Shown: positions 32,895 through 45,409, numbered from the stretch's first letter. The stretch is 64,000 nucleotides of DNA from Nemertoderma westbladi (GCA_032718475.1 JAUCBJ010001416.1:101361-165360), one strand, 5' to 3'. Numbers and translations are program-made. The notes: generated by a model from the sequence alone, not told the origin.

Positions 32895-33125
32895 GTGCAG
32901 CTTTTAAGAGCCGGCGGAACATTTTTCACCCGGCGTAGCATTTTGCATTGCACAGAGCCAGCGCATGATTTTGCACCCGGCATGGGCGTGGGTTTGCACA
33001 GAGCCGGCGCAGGATTTTTTGCACCCGGCGTGGTTTTGCTCTAAGCCGGCGCAGGATTTTTTGCACCCGGCGTGGTTTTGCTCAGAGCCGGCGCAGGATT
33101 TTTGGCACCCGGCGCCGCGTTCGGC
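32895..33125. repeat. 42-bp tandem array, right arm of the 3.3-kb element
   Basis: GAGCCGGCGCAGGATTTTT followed by GCACCCGGCGTGGTTTTGCT repeats with starts at about 33002, 33044 and 33086, with more divergent units to the left. Confidence 0.85.
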
Positions 33126-33158
33126 GCAGAAAATAAAACTTTTCAATAGGGGCCACTT

Positions 33159-33888
33159 CCCCATCCAGCCACCTTTCCATACTGCACTGCCATAAGCTCA
33201 TCCACCACCTTCCCACATCCCCACCCGCCCACCTTGTTACTAACCGTCCAACTGACTGATGAACAGATCATCCGTCTGCCCGGGTCCGCCTCAAACTGTC
33301 AAAAAATAAAGGAAAGTTCCCTAATGATTGTGAATGGGCCAAATTCCTTTCCGATGTGTTTATTTATTCGCTGGGAAATGGAACCCTGTGAAACTTCACA
33401 TATCGGCGCATTTACATACACTGGCTGACTGGATTCCATAGGGCCTATCTCTTTATCCTGTCCAGCTGTCTGGCTGTCTCCTGTCTGCCTGATTGGTTAT
33501 AGGACAGCTGGACAGTCCACAGTCAGACACAGACAGTAGGATCAGCATCAGACAGTCAGATCAGGTTCAGATCAGACAGTCAGATAACTGGATAAGGACA
33601 GACGTTTTATTCTACTGTCTGACTGTTCTACCTCATCTAACTGCAAAACTGTCTAAGGCAGTCTGGCAGTACAGCAGTAGGTACCGGACCGGTCAGCCGG
33701 TGCGGTACCGGTGCGGCAACGGCAGCCGGTAGGTCTGTAGGTATTTCAGTATTTCCGTTATAACAATTACAAAAACCATAACTGCACAAAGCTGCAAAGC
33801 AGCAATAGCCTACTCAGTCAGTCAGTCAGTATCAGTAGGCTAGGCCTACCTCTGTACCTGCCTACAGAAAGGCAGGGCTGACAGACTG
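33159..33888. other. CAGT/ACTG-rich spacer
   Basis: Low-complexity CAGTC/GACTG and ACCGGT sequence with no gene. Confidence 0.4.
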
Positions 33889-33893
33889 ACAGA

Positions 33894-34334
33894 CAGTCAG
33901 GGAGATCATCAAATTTGAGAATACCTCAAATTTCAAATTATAGACCCAATTTTGGAATTACCTCAAATTTAATACAAGGTTAGGTTAATTCTCTAAATTT
34001 GAGTTATACCCCAAATTTGAATTTCATAGCAGCATAGTCAGATACAGACAGAAGTCATAGTTGCCCTAGTTCAGTAGTTGTTAGCTTGTTACTGTATTGC
34101 AAAGGTAAAAAAATAAACTGATGTAGGCCTAGGGTAGTGTCTGAGTGTTGTGAAATATAATATTTAAGTAGAAATTGCTCCAATAGTTTCCCTAAGTCGC
34201 AGCAACACTCGATATTATGAGCCGGTATATTATTATTAATACCTCAAATTTGAACAAAAAACCCCAATTTTCGACAGTCTATTACCAGAATTCGAAATTT
34301 GGGGTAACCCCAAAATTGATGATCTCCCTGACTG
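33894..34334. mobile_element. CAGT-ended element 'U' with 5-bp TSD
   Basis: Left end CAGTCAGGGAGATCATCAAA, right end the complement of CAGTCAGGGAGATCATCAA. The flanks are ACAGA at 33889-33893 and 34335-34339. The arm words are CTCAAATTTGAG and its variants in both orientations. At 441 bp it has no coding capacity. Confidence 0.85.
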
Positions 34335-34431
34335 ACAGAGGCTGACCCTGGCTGGTTCTGGTTGTGGTTCCTTGCCTGCCTCCTTGCTGCCTGGCGCTGG
34401 CACCTCACCTGGCAGCCTGGTGCCTGGCAGT

Positions 34432-35226
34432 TAGGGTTCGACCGGAGCTCCGGCTCCGGCTCCGGCTCCGGCCGGACTTGGCATGTCCGGCTCCGGTCCG
34501 GCTCCGGTCAAATTAGGTGCAGGAGCTCCGGCAAAAAGTATTTGTGCTGCACGATGCATAGCTACATGGATAGGCAAGGCAAACATACAGCCAGACACCG
34601 GACGTCCGTCTGCGAACTGATTAACGTCTACTGGCAGACTGTACTGCCGACTGTATTATGGTATGGCCGTAGGCTAAACACTGTAGGCCTATCTGCCTAT
34701 TGCTGTTGCATTGTCCTGTTGTCTGACTGTCTTTCGCTGTACAGCTGTAGGCCTATGAGTCTGACAGTCTTCCACTTACCCAAGACTACAAGACCTAACT
34801 TTAATTGCTACCAGTACTCCAGTAACAGAATTAGTTCCATTCCAATCCAGTCTGCCAGTTAGCTAGTACATCGCCAGGCTGTCCAGCTGTCAGGCAGTAC
34901 CCGAATGACCGTATACAGGTATATATAATATAGATTATATTATATCAGTAGGCCTATACACTGATACAGGTATAGGTCTGTCAGTCTGTAGATCTATGCT
35001 ATTACTACCGTACTAGATAGATATCCGTTAATTGATTATGTAAAGCAGTAAAGAGACCCCCCCCCCCCCCCCCCCTGAGCTATCTGCAAAGTTAATTACG
35101 GCAAACTCAAGGCAAAATAACAAACAATGTTGCTCCGGTCCGGCTCCGGCCCCGGCTCCGGCACTTTTAGGTTGCTCCGGTCCGGTACCCGGCTCCGGCA
35201 AAAAAAATTGCTCCGGTCGAACCCTA
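34432..35226. mobile_element. hAT-type non-autonomous element with 8-bp TSD
   Basis: Ends TAGGGTTCGACCGGAGC and the complement, with perfect octamers CTGGCAGT at 34424-34431 and 35227-35234. The arms are built of GGCTCCGGCTCCGG words in opposite orientations. A C-run of about 29 bases sits near the right arm (35047-35075). A second copy of the family is at 45603-46406. Confidence 0.9.
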
Positions 35227-36214
35227 CTGGCAGTTAGGTACAATGGCCAAATCTGGCAATGATTGTGATTGCCATATTTGGCAACCAACAGTCACTGATC
35301 TATGCCAAAATTGGCATTTTTCAAAATTGGAAGTTTTCATGCCAAAATTGGAATTTTTGACATATTTTATGTCCAGGGTCAGCCAATATTGGCTGGGGTT
35401 AACTAAATTTTGCAAAAAATTATATTTTAATGCATTTAGAAACTTTTGACCGAGATAAAAAAAAATTCACCATGCTTTTGGTTTTTTATGATTAAAATTT
35501 TGATACTGTATCCTCTAGTTCCAAAATTGGAAGTTTTTGACCTGCCATTTTTGGCATTTTTTATTCTGATATAGGAAGAGCAGCTGCAGAATGACACGTT
35601 CGTGGGGCCTTCGCGCAGCACGAGGCCCAGTTATTAGATACAAATTAAAATTGAGCGACTGTATCACAAAATCAGGTTTTGAGAAATTTACCCACACCAC
35701 CAGTTGGTGATATAGGCGATTTTGGACTTGATCCAATTTTGGAACTTGCTAAGTCAAAATTGGACTTCCATTCCAATATCGGAATTAATTTTGATATGAA
35801 TTACAGTGAATTTTCCACGGCCTACAATTTTTTCAGACGGGATCTGAAATTTAACCTACATGTTCTTTACTACAAAATAAGAGTTTTAACCGTGCACGAG
35901 AAAATTTCACGGTGCACCACAAAGACAACCGACATTTAAAGTTTTGCGCATCCAATTTTGGACTTTAGGTCCAATTTTGTCTTTCCATCAGCACTATACT
36001 ACTGTACTACACTGTACGTACAGTACACTGCAGTAAAATGGCAGAATGGGTAGCGTATTGTTTCTATTGAACAGCACATAGCAGCACTTTAAGTCCACAG
36101 TTGTCTTTCTGAATGAAATTTATCTTATTTACTCCAGCACTCTATTTTGTTTCACTTTGTCAATGTACACACATAAATAGATTTTAAAAACTAGAACTGT
36201 AACAATCTGTTGAA

Positions 36215-37510
36215 ATGATTAAGATACCTTCCATGTCCTTCACGCAATATGTGAGATACTGAAACAATCCATTGAAACGTTTAAGATACCTTCATGCAGC
36301 ATGTGGGACACTGTAACAATCTGTTGAAACGTTTAAGAGACCTTCATGCAGCACATGCGATACTGTAACATTGTGTAACAATCTGATGAAACGTTTGAGA
36401 GACCTTCGCGCAGTATGTGAAATACTGAAACAATATGTTAAAACGTTTGAGACCTTCTCACAGCATGTGGAGAACTGTAACAATCTGTTGAAAAGTTTAA
36501 GAGACCTTCGCGCAGCACGTGGCGTACTCAAACATTGTGTAACAAACTGTTGAAACGTTTAAGAGACATTCACGGAGCACGTGGCTTGCTGTAACATTGT
36601 AACAATCTGTTGGAACGTTTAAGAGACCTTCGCGCAGCATGTGGAGAACTGTAACAATCTGTTGAAAAGTTTAAGAGACCTTCGCTCAGAATGTGGCGTA
36701 CTGTAACATTGTGTAACAAGCTGTTCAAATGTTTAAGAGACCTTCGCGCAGCACGTGGCTTACTGTAACAATGTGTAACAATCTGTTGAAACGTTTGAGA
36801 GACCTTCGCGCAGCACGTGGCGCACTGTAACATTGTGTAACAAGCTGTTCAAATGTTTAAGAGACCTTCGCGCAGCACGTGGCGCACTGTAACATTGTGT
36901 AACAATCTGTTCAAATGTTTAAGAGACCTTCGCGCAGCACGTGGCGCACTGTAATATTGTGTAACAAGCTGTTGAAACGTTTAAGAGACCTTCGCGCAGC
37001 ACATGGCTTACTGTAACATTGTGTAATAATATGTTGAAACTTTTGGGAGACCTTCGCGCAGCACGTGGCGCACTGTAACATTGTGTAACAAGCTGTTCAA
37101 ATGTTTAAGAGACCTTCAAACAGCACGTGGCTTACTGTAACATTGTGTAACAATCTGTTGAAACATTTGAGAGACCTTCGCGCAGCACGTGGCGCACTGT
37201 AACATTGTGTACAAAGCTGTTCAAATGTTTAAGAGACCTTCGCGCAGCACGTGGTGCTCTGTAACATTGTGTAACAATCTGTTCAAATGTTTAAGAGACC
37301 TTCGCGCAGCACGTGGCGCACTGTAAGATTGTGTAACAAGCTGTTGAAACGTTTAAGAGACCTTCGCGCAGCACGTGGCGTACTCCAACATTGTGTAACA
37401 AACTGTTGAAACGTTTAAGATACCTTCGTGTTCGCGCAGTATCTGAGATACTGAAACAATCTGTTGAAACGGTTCAAAGGCCTTCGCGCAGCGCATGAGA
37501 CACTAAAACA
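36215..37510. repeat. 62-bp satellite array inside element Z
   Basis: About 20 units of CAATCTGTTGAAACGTTTAA + GAGACCTTCGCGCAGCACGT + GGCGCACTGTAACATTGTGT, with shorter variants at both ends lacking the ATTGTGTAA part. Open frames across it on either strand are incidental. Confidence 0.9.
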
Positions 37511-37734
37511 ATATATTGAAACGATTAAGAGGTCTATTTATTTTCCATCATAGCTAACCCTAACACCCCAATTCATGATATTGACTGATTGAATGGGATA
37601 ATCTTTTTAGGCTCATTAAGCCAAGGAATGCCTGTTCACCACCACGGATGATATTCTATAGTAAACCTCTTCCATTATGTTTTCGAAGGTTGCCTTTGTT
37701 CCCATTTATCAACCACACACAAGGATGAAAGCTA

Positions 37735-37905
37735 GGGTTGGTCTAGGCTGAAGCATTTAAAGCACTGTGAAGCTGTGCTCAAACAGTACTGCTCCCGTGC
37801 ACCATGCCCAGGCTGGCGTGCCCCACCTAGGGATCGAAACAGGGCTTCCTAATTGGAAGCCCAGGAATGTCACCAATAGACCAAGCTGTTGCTTGGTCTA
37901 GGGTC
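37735..37905 (-). repeat. tRNA-derived SINE
   Basis: On the complement it starts GGTCTATTGGTGACATTCCT, has an anticodon-stem-like block CTTCCAATTAGGAAG and a B-box-like GTTTCGATCCC, followed by a tail with AAATGCTT. A partial relative lies at 53570-53660. It is inserted in element Z. Confidence 0.7.
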
Positions 37906-38385
37906 TAGCTGCAGCTGTGCTTCTAGCGTAGAACTGTGCTGAAAAGGGTACAGCTCTAGTCATGCCTGCATGCCCATATAGCCATATGGTCGGACCCCTG
38001 TACCTTGTTACTAGTGTTACAGCAGTCATCCTCCATAGCATCTCTGCAAACAAAGTCCAATTTTGGAATGTATGAATACATTTCTGCAAAAGCATGGTAG
38101 GAATAATGAATTTGGCACAAAAATCATATATTTATTGAAAAATGATAGAATTTATGATGGAAATATACTTACTGGACTTTAGAATATTTTTTTTTAATTT
38201 AGAAAAGTCCAATTTTGGAGTGTATTCCGATTTCGGAATCTACCCTCGCACAAAGTTCCAAAATTGGAATAAGTCCAAAATCGCCTATATCACCGACTGA
38301 CCACCAATCAATCAAAGAAAGGCGGACAGTACGTGTTCACCCCTTTTAATCCCCCCCCCCCCCCCCACCCTTCCCAACCACCAAT

Positions 38386-40473
38386 CAGTAGGGAACACAT
38401 GCCCGAATTGGCAGCACAGGCGCACTGCCATTTTTGAAAAATGCACTGCCATATTAGGCAGTTTTACCCTAAATTTCGGATAAAATGTGAATTTTTATCA
38501 ACTTCCTGCTGTAAGGGCCCCATTTTTATTTCATTGGATGAAAATATGATATATATTGGAGGTAAATACAAAATGTAGTAAGAGTTTCATGGTTGGGTTT
38601 TGGAGATATTTGACATTGAAAATTGCAAGTCAAAAACACGCACTGCCTAAAATGGCAGTTATGGTATTGAATTAATTCCTTCTGTCTGACTGTACGGTAC
38701 TGTTGTAGGAGAGCTGAAGAGCCTGGCAATGCCAGGCATCCTTCAGTCCTTCAGAGTTTATCTATCTCTGTCTGTGCTGTATCTGCTAAACAGCCTATCT
38801 ATCTACAGTATATAAGACTATCCTTTTGAAAGCAATTTATATATTTTATTTTTGTTAGTTATTCAGTTAACTGGTTAGCAATTTATACAGTCACTGACAG
38901 GTAATTTATTAATATATTTATTATACTGTATAAAATATTAATATATATGTGGCCATTATAACAATATGTATTATAGGCCTATAGTGCTATAGTTTGTTAA
39001 TATTAAAAGTTATGGTTCGCTAATGATAAAATTTATGTTTATTGACTGATTGATATGGCTGTATGGTAACTGATAATTTAATGATAGTAAATATTTAGTA
39101 ATAAAATCACTAGGCCTAATATATATCATATTTAAAAATGTCATATCTTTAAGGGGTCTGTACAGAAATTTACCTCCCCTTGATAAATTTATTGTTTAAT
39201 AATTTATGGATGTAGAAAGAAATTTCTTATAAGGCACTGTTTAAGGATTAACTGATAAGGCATTATTTGTTAACAAAATACAAATTACTGTATAAGAAGT
39301 CACCATCAGATCATTAGTAAGAAATAATTAAATCCAATTTAGATACTAAAAAATAGTCTATATTTAGATTTACATGTTCACACACAAAATTTATATAATA
39401 ATCTAGTATTTTGATACAGTATGACTTACCGGCTGACCAGTAATCTAAAATTGATATAAATCAATTAATTGTAAATTGATACAGTATTATGTTGGTTTTA
39501 CAGTAGATGGAAAACGTAAAATATAGATAGAGTGAGCAATGAGTAAAACCAACATAAATATAAAATAATAATAAAGATAATATATTCTAACAAACACATG
39601 TTGCAACAGTATATTTTTTCAAAGCAAAATTTGATACTAATGTTTTTGTGTACAAGTACAATAGGCTGGCTGTGAGTGGCTGGATAGGTTAAAACGTTAA
39701 TAGTAAAACATGTAGAGTAAAACAAACAAGTAAAACAAACATAATACTGAATATCTACAATATAAAAATATTACAAATTAAAAATTAAAATTAACAAGCT
39801 AATATTGCGATAGTATAAATTAAGCTAAAACTGAGATGAGCGTTTATGTTTATAATAGGCTAGGCAATAGGAGTACGTAGATTAAAACACATACAAAGTC
39901 ATACATTCGACAATAGTAACGGATATAGAGATTGCAATACAAACCAACATACAATATACAGATATAATATTTACAAATTCAGGAGAAAAATGATCGGGTC
40001 TTTCTTTTTCCAACTTTCCCAGTCTACTGGTGTTTCAAACTGTGAAAAATTGATTTATAAAATCTGTTGAATATTGGTTATTTATATATATATTGTTTCC
40101 ATCAGAATTGCTGAATTCTACGTAATGCTGAATGCATTTTCTGATTTTGCACTGCCATTTTAAGCATTGCACTGCTAGTTCAAACAGTATGCTGCTATAT
40201 TAAGCAGAACACTGCTATTTTGGGCAGTGCATGCTTTTGACTAGCAATTTTCAAAGCCTGATGTCTCTAAAACCCAACTGTGAAAGTCTACCAAATTTTC
40301 TATTTACCTTGCAATACATATTATATTTTCATCCCATGAAATAAAAAAGGGGCCCTTCGACCAGGAAGTTAATAAAAATTGACATTTTATCAGAAATTTA
40401 GGCTAAAACTGCCTAATATGGCAGTGCATTTTGCAAAGTCTGCACTGCCTGTTTGGGCATGTGTTCCCTACTG
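38386..40473. mobile_element. CAGT-ended element 'W', nested in Y, 5-bp TSD
   Basis: Inverted ends CAGTAGGGAACACATGCCC with about 270-bp arms (38386 to about 38660 and about 40200-40473) that pair at most positions, sharing CACTGCCATATTAGGCAG and GGGCCCCATTTTTATTTCAT-like blocks. Duplication CCAAT at 38381-38385 and 40474-40478. The 1.5-kb middle is AT-rich with no recognisable protein. Confidence 0.92.
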
Positions 40474-40544
40474 CCAATACATAACCGGGACATCTACCAC
40501 CCACGGAAGGGTAGCACGAACTTATTTCCAATCGCACGTTAAAT

Positions 40545-40850
40545 ATGCAAAGCCAGGTGGTTTATAGGAATATAATAAACGCAGTACTCGTTTTCATTAT
40601 AAGCCTCTTTGCGTTCGTCCTGTTTTGTATTTAAATATATTTCTTAAACGCAGGCTAGGACGATCTTTATAATAATAATAACTAGGGATGCGATCAATAT
40701 GTGAAGCCAGCCAGGTGGTTTATATAACAATTTAGTCAACGCAGTACTCGTCTTCATTATATGCCTCGTTGCGCTCGTCGCTTGTCCTGTTTTGTCATAA
40801 AATATTTTTCCTAAACGCAGACTGACGAAGTCTTTATACAGTTATAACTA
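40545..40850. repeat. Two direct copies of a dispersed repeat
   Basis: CCAGGTGGTTTATA ... ACGCAGTACTCGT(C/T)TTCATTAT ... GCCTC(G/T)TTGCGCTCGTC occurs at about 40549-40670 and 40705-40840. Related units lie at 47387-47475 and 47505-47582. The class is unknown. Confidence 0.6.
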
Positions 40851-42432
40851 TGCGAAGTTTCGAAACTGTGCGAGTAACTGTTGATACATCTATGTGGAGA
40901 TGTGTGATATGTGGAGATGTGTGATACAACGCCAACACATCTTATGCCGATGTAGTAATATGGGTATTGAAATAATATTAAATCAATGTACACTCTTAAA
41001 GCTGCAGCGAAAAAATGTAGCTAATTTCCTAGGTTACATATAAAATAATAATATTATTTTTAAGAACATTAATTTTACTACTTTGCAAAAATTCAATTAA
41101 AAAATAACCAGACATATACATTGTGGAATAAACTATTTCAGAAGCCTACACAACAGCCATGCCATGGATTGTATTTATGTTATTATATCTGTCATTTACC
41201 TGAGATAGCAATACAACACTTATAGTAGAGTCAATACAGGAAGGATGTTGGATTTAAAGAATGATGTCTGGGCTGGAATAGCAATACTGGTTGCCTATTA
41301 CAGTACAATTCCTCTCTGGTTAGTCTACAGCCACAACTCCAAGCCAGCTAGCTCCACACCAGCAGAGACTTGACCAATAATCATTCCCAGCAAATAGCTG
41401 CCTTACACACACATCCTTCCATCGTACCAGCATGTTAGCCAATAAATGAGCAGTATTTAATGAGAATCAATTTTTTATGACGTTTTAATTACTTTAGATC
41501 AATTAAAGACACAATTAATAAAGCAAATCACTTGAACTAATTAAAAACTATAATAGAATGGTGTATGTGGATTACATCTGTATAATTTTTAAGTATAATT
41601 ATTTAAATCTTATACTGTAAAACAATTAATTTCCTTTAAAAGGCAGGTTGAAAATGGTGTTTTTACCGTAATCAACTTAATTAACTAATTAACTGCTATT
41701 ATCTTAGCTTCTCGAAGGCCACACGGAAATTCTACTTGGAAAATTTCTAAACTTTTGCCAAACAACATGTGTACCAAGTTTGGATAGATTTCATCAAAGA
41801 TTGGCTGAGTTATTAACGTTTAAAATTGGACGCGACAGAACGACAGAACGACAGGTTGATTAATGGTACCACTACGCTAAGGCTCACTCACTTCGTGGCT
41901 CGCCCCACAGAGAGAGTGGTTGTAGTTGCTGAGTTGCAGGCATAGGCCCTATTACCAAACTTTTGTTGTAAATGTGTCAGTGTCATGCTGTGAAATGACA
42001 TTCTGACATTTGACATTCTAGCAGTCTACTAGTCTAGTGAGTTGCATGTGTGTGTATAGTCTACAGTGTACTTGTACTATTACAGTATTATCCAATATCC
42101 GAATACCTTAATGTTAACCTTGATATGATATCTTCTTAACTACCTAAGAAACGCCATGCAGCCATGGGCATGGGCCATACCCATACAACAAATGTAAGAT
42201 TTGATAACATTCTGGTTATCAATTTCAATACTTTGTCTCTGTTTGTGTTTCTATACATTCTGTCATTTTTTTAACATTTCGCTATCAGCATCACCCAGTC
42301 ACCTGCTTAGCTTGAAGAAGACTCTGTTCCAGTTGTTGTTGTTAACACTTCCAGACAGCTGGAGGCGGTCCTTCATTACCAGTGCCTTTTGTTTTATTAA
42401 ATGCCGACTTTGTGCCACACATCTACCTAGTC
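40851..42432. other. AT-rich interior of element Y
   Basis: No gene is recognised. About 41700-41910 holds a dispersed repeat related to 24725-24985. Confidence 0.4.
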
Positions 42433-42440
42433 TAATGCAT

Positions 42441-43262
42441 AAGTAACCGCTTTAGATCCTAGAGCACCTTGCTGCCTTAGATCCTGAACGAACTTAGATC
42501 TTGGGTGAACTTAGATCCTTCCCATTCGAATTTGATCCTTTCCAGGCAGGCGGGCGAACTTAGATCCTTCCCGTATGAATTTCGATCCTCAACATACGAA
42601 TTTAGATTCCACCTCTGCATATATTGCTGTACCACATAGCTGTGTTAATGTGAAAACGTCATCCCCATGCTGCCATAGGCCAGCAGACCTTACTGCCTTA
42701 CTGTAAATATTATCATGCTTGAAGGGAAGCGAACTTATAGACCCTACCACCATAATAATAATAAATAGGCCTAATATATTGCAACGAATTAGCTATTAAT
42801 TTGCAAAGTATAGTTTGTTGGTGAGTGAGTAACTAATCGCAACTACTCTGAGTGTATGACTTATTTGCATTAGATCATTATAAGTACTTTTATATGCTTA
42901 ATGTAACACAGTACAATACTATAATATCAATTGAACGCGGCCAACGTACTACATAAACATGACAGCATGATGTGGGATATAAGTTCGCTTCTCCTCTAGC
43001 GGTCTAGCTTGTGCTAAGGAATTTGTAGAAATTGGGATCTAAGTTCACCTAGTTAGGATCTAAGTTCACATAGCTGCCTAGTTCAGTAGTTAGGATCTAA
43101 GTTCCCCTGGACTGCCGGCGCTGGGTAGGATCTAAGTTCACCCAGATATAGGATCTATGTTCGCATATATACGGTAGGACCCAGGCTCACAAAGATCTAA
43201 GTTCCTCAAACTGTCAAAGTCAGGCCCTGCAGGATCTAAGTTCGTTTATGCCTACCGAAATA
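42441..43262. mobile_element. Word-array element (GATCTAAGTTC), probable 8-bp TSD
   Basis: The left half repeats GAACTTAGATCC(T) and the right half repeats the complement GGATCTAAGTTC, with differing spacers. The octamer TAATGCAT occurs at 42433-42440 and 43263-43270. The extreme ends pair poorly outside the word, so the boundaries are less sure than for other elements. It sits inside element Y. Confidence 0.55.
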
Positions 43263-43447
43263 TAATGCATTATAAAAAATTTGCATGAAAATAGATTAGT
43301 TCAAAATACATTATTAATCTAATAACTGGCTGACTGGTGCCTCTGCCTATCGGTACTACTTTCAATTTTGGAATTAATGCCGAAATTGGAATAAAAACTT
43401 CCATTTTTGAAAACTGCCAATTTTGGCATAGATCACTGACTGACCAA

Positions 43448-44822
43448 GCAAAATCTGGCAACATTTCTGATTGCCTGATTTGGCAACTATATAAAGCCGT
43501 TGTTGCCATATTTGGCAACTTAACTAACTCATTGAATGTGGATTATATGGTTCTGCGTCATTAAGTCCTTCTATGGCAGTATGGTCATTCCTTAGATCCT
43601 GAAATGTTAATGTTAGGCCTAGAAAAAAGGCAAAGGGGTAGGGCCAGGTTACAGGTTATACTTATACCAGTAGTGGCATATTCTAAGTTCTAACCAATAC
43701 AGCAACATATCCTAATAAATGAGGTGAGAATGAGAGTCAATAACACAAACACAGACTGACTGGTGATAGTTTTTTTGCTTTTTTTTTTGACATTTTTGCT
43801 AGTAATCTCTGGCGCTGCTTGGGGAGGCAGGGAGGTGGTTGATTGTTGTTTGTACCAATAATACATAATAGTTTAGTAGTTAAAGATTGTAACTGTGTAA
43901 TGCTGATACAATTGCCCAGCAATCTAAATCATCCTTCACTCTATATCAGTTCAGTATACTGGCTGACTGGTATCAGGGTATATCTATCTTTCCATTCCTA
44001 CATCAGTATTCAGTACATACAGACATATAATGAAAATAATTTCATCCCATTTTTCATTAGCTGATTAGGGCCTACTAGAAACAATTTGTTGAATCCCTTA
44101 ACCTGTTAACACGCGTTTTGGTTTTCTCAGTCTTTCTAAATTTTGACACTATTTTTCTTCCGTCACGCCGTTTCTCAAACTTTAATGCCCCCTTGCCTTC
44201 TTGCTGCCTTTTGGTGATGTTAACGTTCTGACGTTGTCAAATATTATTACGTTTATTTCCATTTCAGCCTTTGCAGCATGTGATTCTTTAGATTTGTTTA
44301 TGCCTATACCAGTCAGCCAGTCTACCAGTACGGTATCTGTTACAGACTCATCCATCTGTCCATTAACATATTATTAACAACATATCAAATAGGCCTACAT
44401 TCTGACATTTCATCAACTAATAATGTTTATAAATCATCACAACTCGACAAGGGTAAGCAAGCAGTAAGCAATTTTGAAGTAATTTACAATGACAGGGTTA
44501 CTGACAGGGCTGCACAATAATAATTGTTGCCAAAAATGGCAACCATTATTTTTCTTTAATTCTAATGGTTGCCAAAAATGGCAATAATTATTTTAGGCAC
44601 ATTTCGGCTTATTGCTAAGAGAAATTCAGACGATGATTTTTTTTCTTATACGGTCAATTATATTAAAATTTCGCGCTCTTTTCACTTAACTATTTACCAA
44701 AATGCGATTTTGCTTCTGGGCGTGCGAAAATTAGAAAAACCAAAAGTTGCCAGATTTGGCAATAAACATTGCCATATGTGGCAACTTTTGAGGTTGCCAG
44801 ATTTGGCCATTGTACCTAACTG
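43448..44822. other. Right part of element X
   Basis: Own sequence of X: TTTGGCAAC / GTTGCCA words at 43448-43520, 44524-44590 and 44745-44810, with an AT-rich middle. No protein is recognised. Confidence 0.5.
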
Positions 44823-44958
44823 CCTGGCGGGTCAGGTCAGACTCCAGGACTCAGACAGACTAAGGCGACAGACATACAGGAGCTGACAGCTACTGCCTGA
44901 CTGCTGTACTGAGCTACGGCAGTTGGCAGTACCAGAGTACGGTACAGTGGTAATACTG

Positions 44959-45409
44959 CAGTTAGGAACACTGGTCACTTTCTGGCTGAAGCTCAGCCAA
45001 AAATTGTCCACATATTTACAGCCAGAAAGTTTTTGTTTGTGCAGCCACTATTTGTCCTTCACAGGCTGCGATTATATTTCCGGACATATTTTGGTGTTTG
45101 GCTGTAACTCCACTAGTACCGGTACCGGCAGACCGGTACTCAAAGCAGAAGCTGGGCACATTTTTATTTTTAATAGGCCTATTATGATAGTTATCCCAAC
45201 GATGAGATTCTAATTCTCAAATTAATATATACAGAATTTTATGGCGATTCTAATGGCATAATTTTTAGAATGCCAATGTTAAAATTTCACTGCCGGTTTT
45301 CAAATGAAACTTAGCATTGTTTTCTATGGAGAAATTTCACTCTGAGAGCGTTTTCCGCGGACACATTCTGGCTGTAAATTGGACATATTGTGACCAGTGT
45401 TCCTGACTG
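44959..45409. mobile_element. CAGT-ended element 'V' with 5-bp TSD
   Basis: Left end CAGTTAGGAACACTGGTCAC and right end the complement of CAGTCAGGAACACTGGTCAC. Target duplication TACTG at 44954-44958 and 45410-45414. The arm words are TTCTGGCTG and GGACATAT in opposite orientations. 451 bp, no coding capacity. Confidence 0.9.

Larger units (their letters stand above)
29823..33150. mobile_element. 3.3-kb inverted-repeat element with GGCGC-word arms and 8-bp TSD
   Basis: The left end is CCCCTATTGAAAAGTTTTAC and the right end the complement of CCTATTGAAAAGTTTTAT. The octamer GGCCACTT is present at both 29815-29822 and 33151-33158. The left arm (29850-30110) holds GGCGCAG / CTACGCCGG words. The right arm (32895-33125) holds GCCGGCGCAGG in a 42-bp tandem array. 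The interior contains a decayed CR1/Jockey-like LINE and AT-rich sequence. Terminal GG/CC symmetry leaves one or two bases of ambiguity at each end. Confidence 0.75.
35701..38299. mobile_element. CAGT-ended element 'Z', nested in Y, 5-bp TSD
   Basis: Left end CAGTTGGTGATATAGGCG and right end the complement of CAGTCGGTGATATAGGCG; both arms continue with ATTTTGGACTT and CCAATTTTGGAAC words. Duplication ACCAC at 35696-35700 and 38300-38304. The interior is mainly a 62-bp tandem array and a SINE. Confidence 0.9.
35289..43442. mobile_element. CAGT-ended element 'Y', nested in X, 5-bp TSD
   Basis: Left end CAGTCACTGATCTATGCC and right end the complement of CAGTCAGTGATCTATGCC. The arms continue with AAAATTGGCA and AAAATTGGAAG words. 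Target duplication ACCAA at 35284-35288 and 43443-43447, both within element X. It contains elements Z, W and the 42441-43262 element. Confidence 0.85.
34428..44822. mobile_element. CAGT-ended element 'X', outermost layer of a nest, 5-bp TSD
   Basis: The right end is the complement of CAGTTAGGTACAATGGCC. The left end begins CAGT at 34428 and is split after four bases by the hAT element at 34432-35226, resuming at 35235 with TAGGTACAATGGCCAAATC. Flanks CCTGG at 34423-34427 and 44823-44827 are identical. The arm words are TTGCCA..TTTGGCAAC. Most of the length is other elements inserted later. The left part (35231-35288) and right part (43443-44822) are its own sequence. Confidence 0.85.

Noticed and set aside
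36292-36833. Minus-strand frames with ARRSLK repeats
   Set aside because: Translation artefacts of the 62-bp satellite in element Z.
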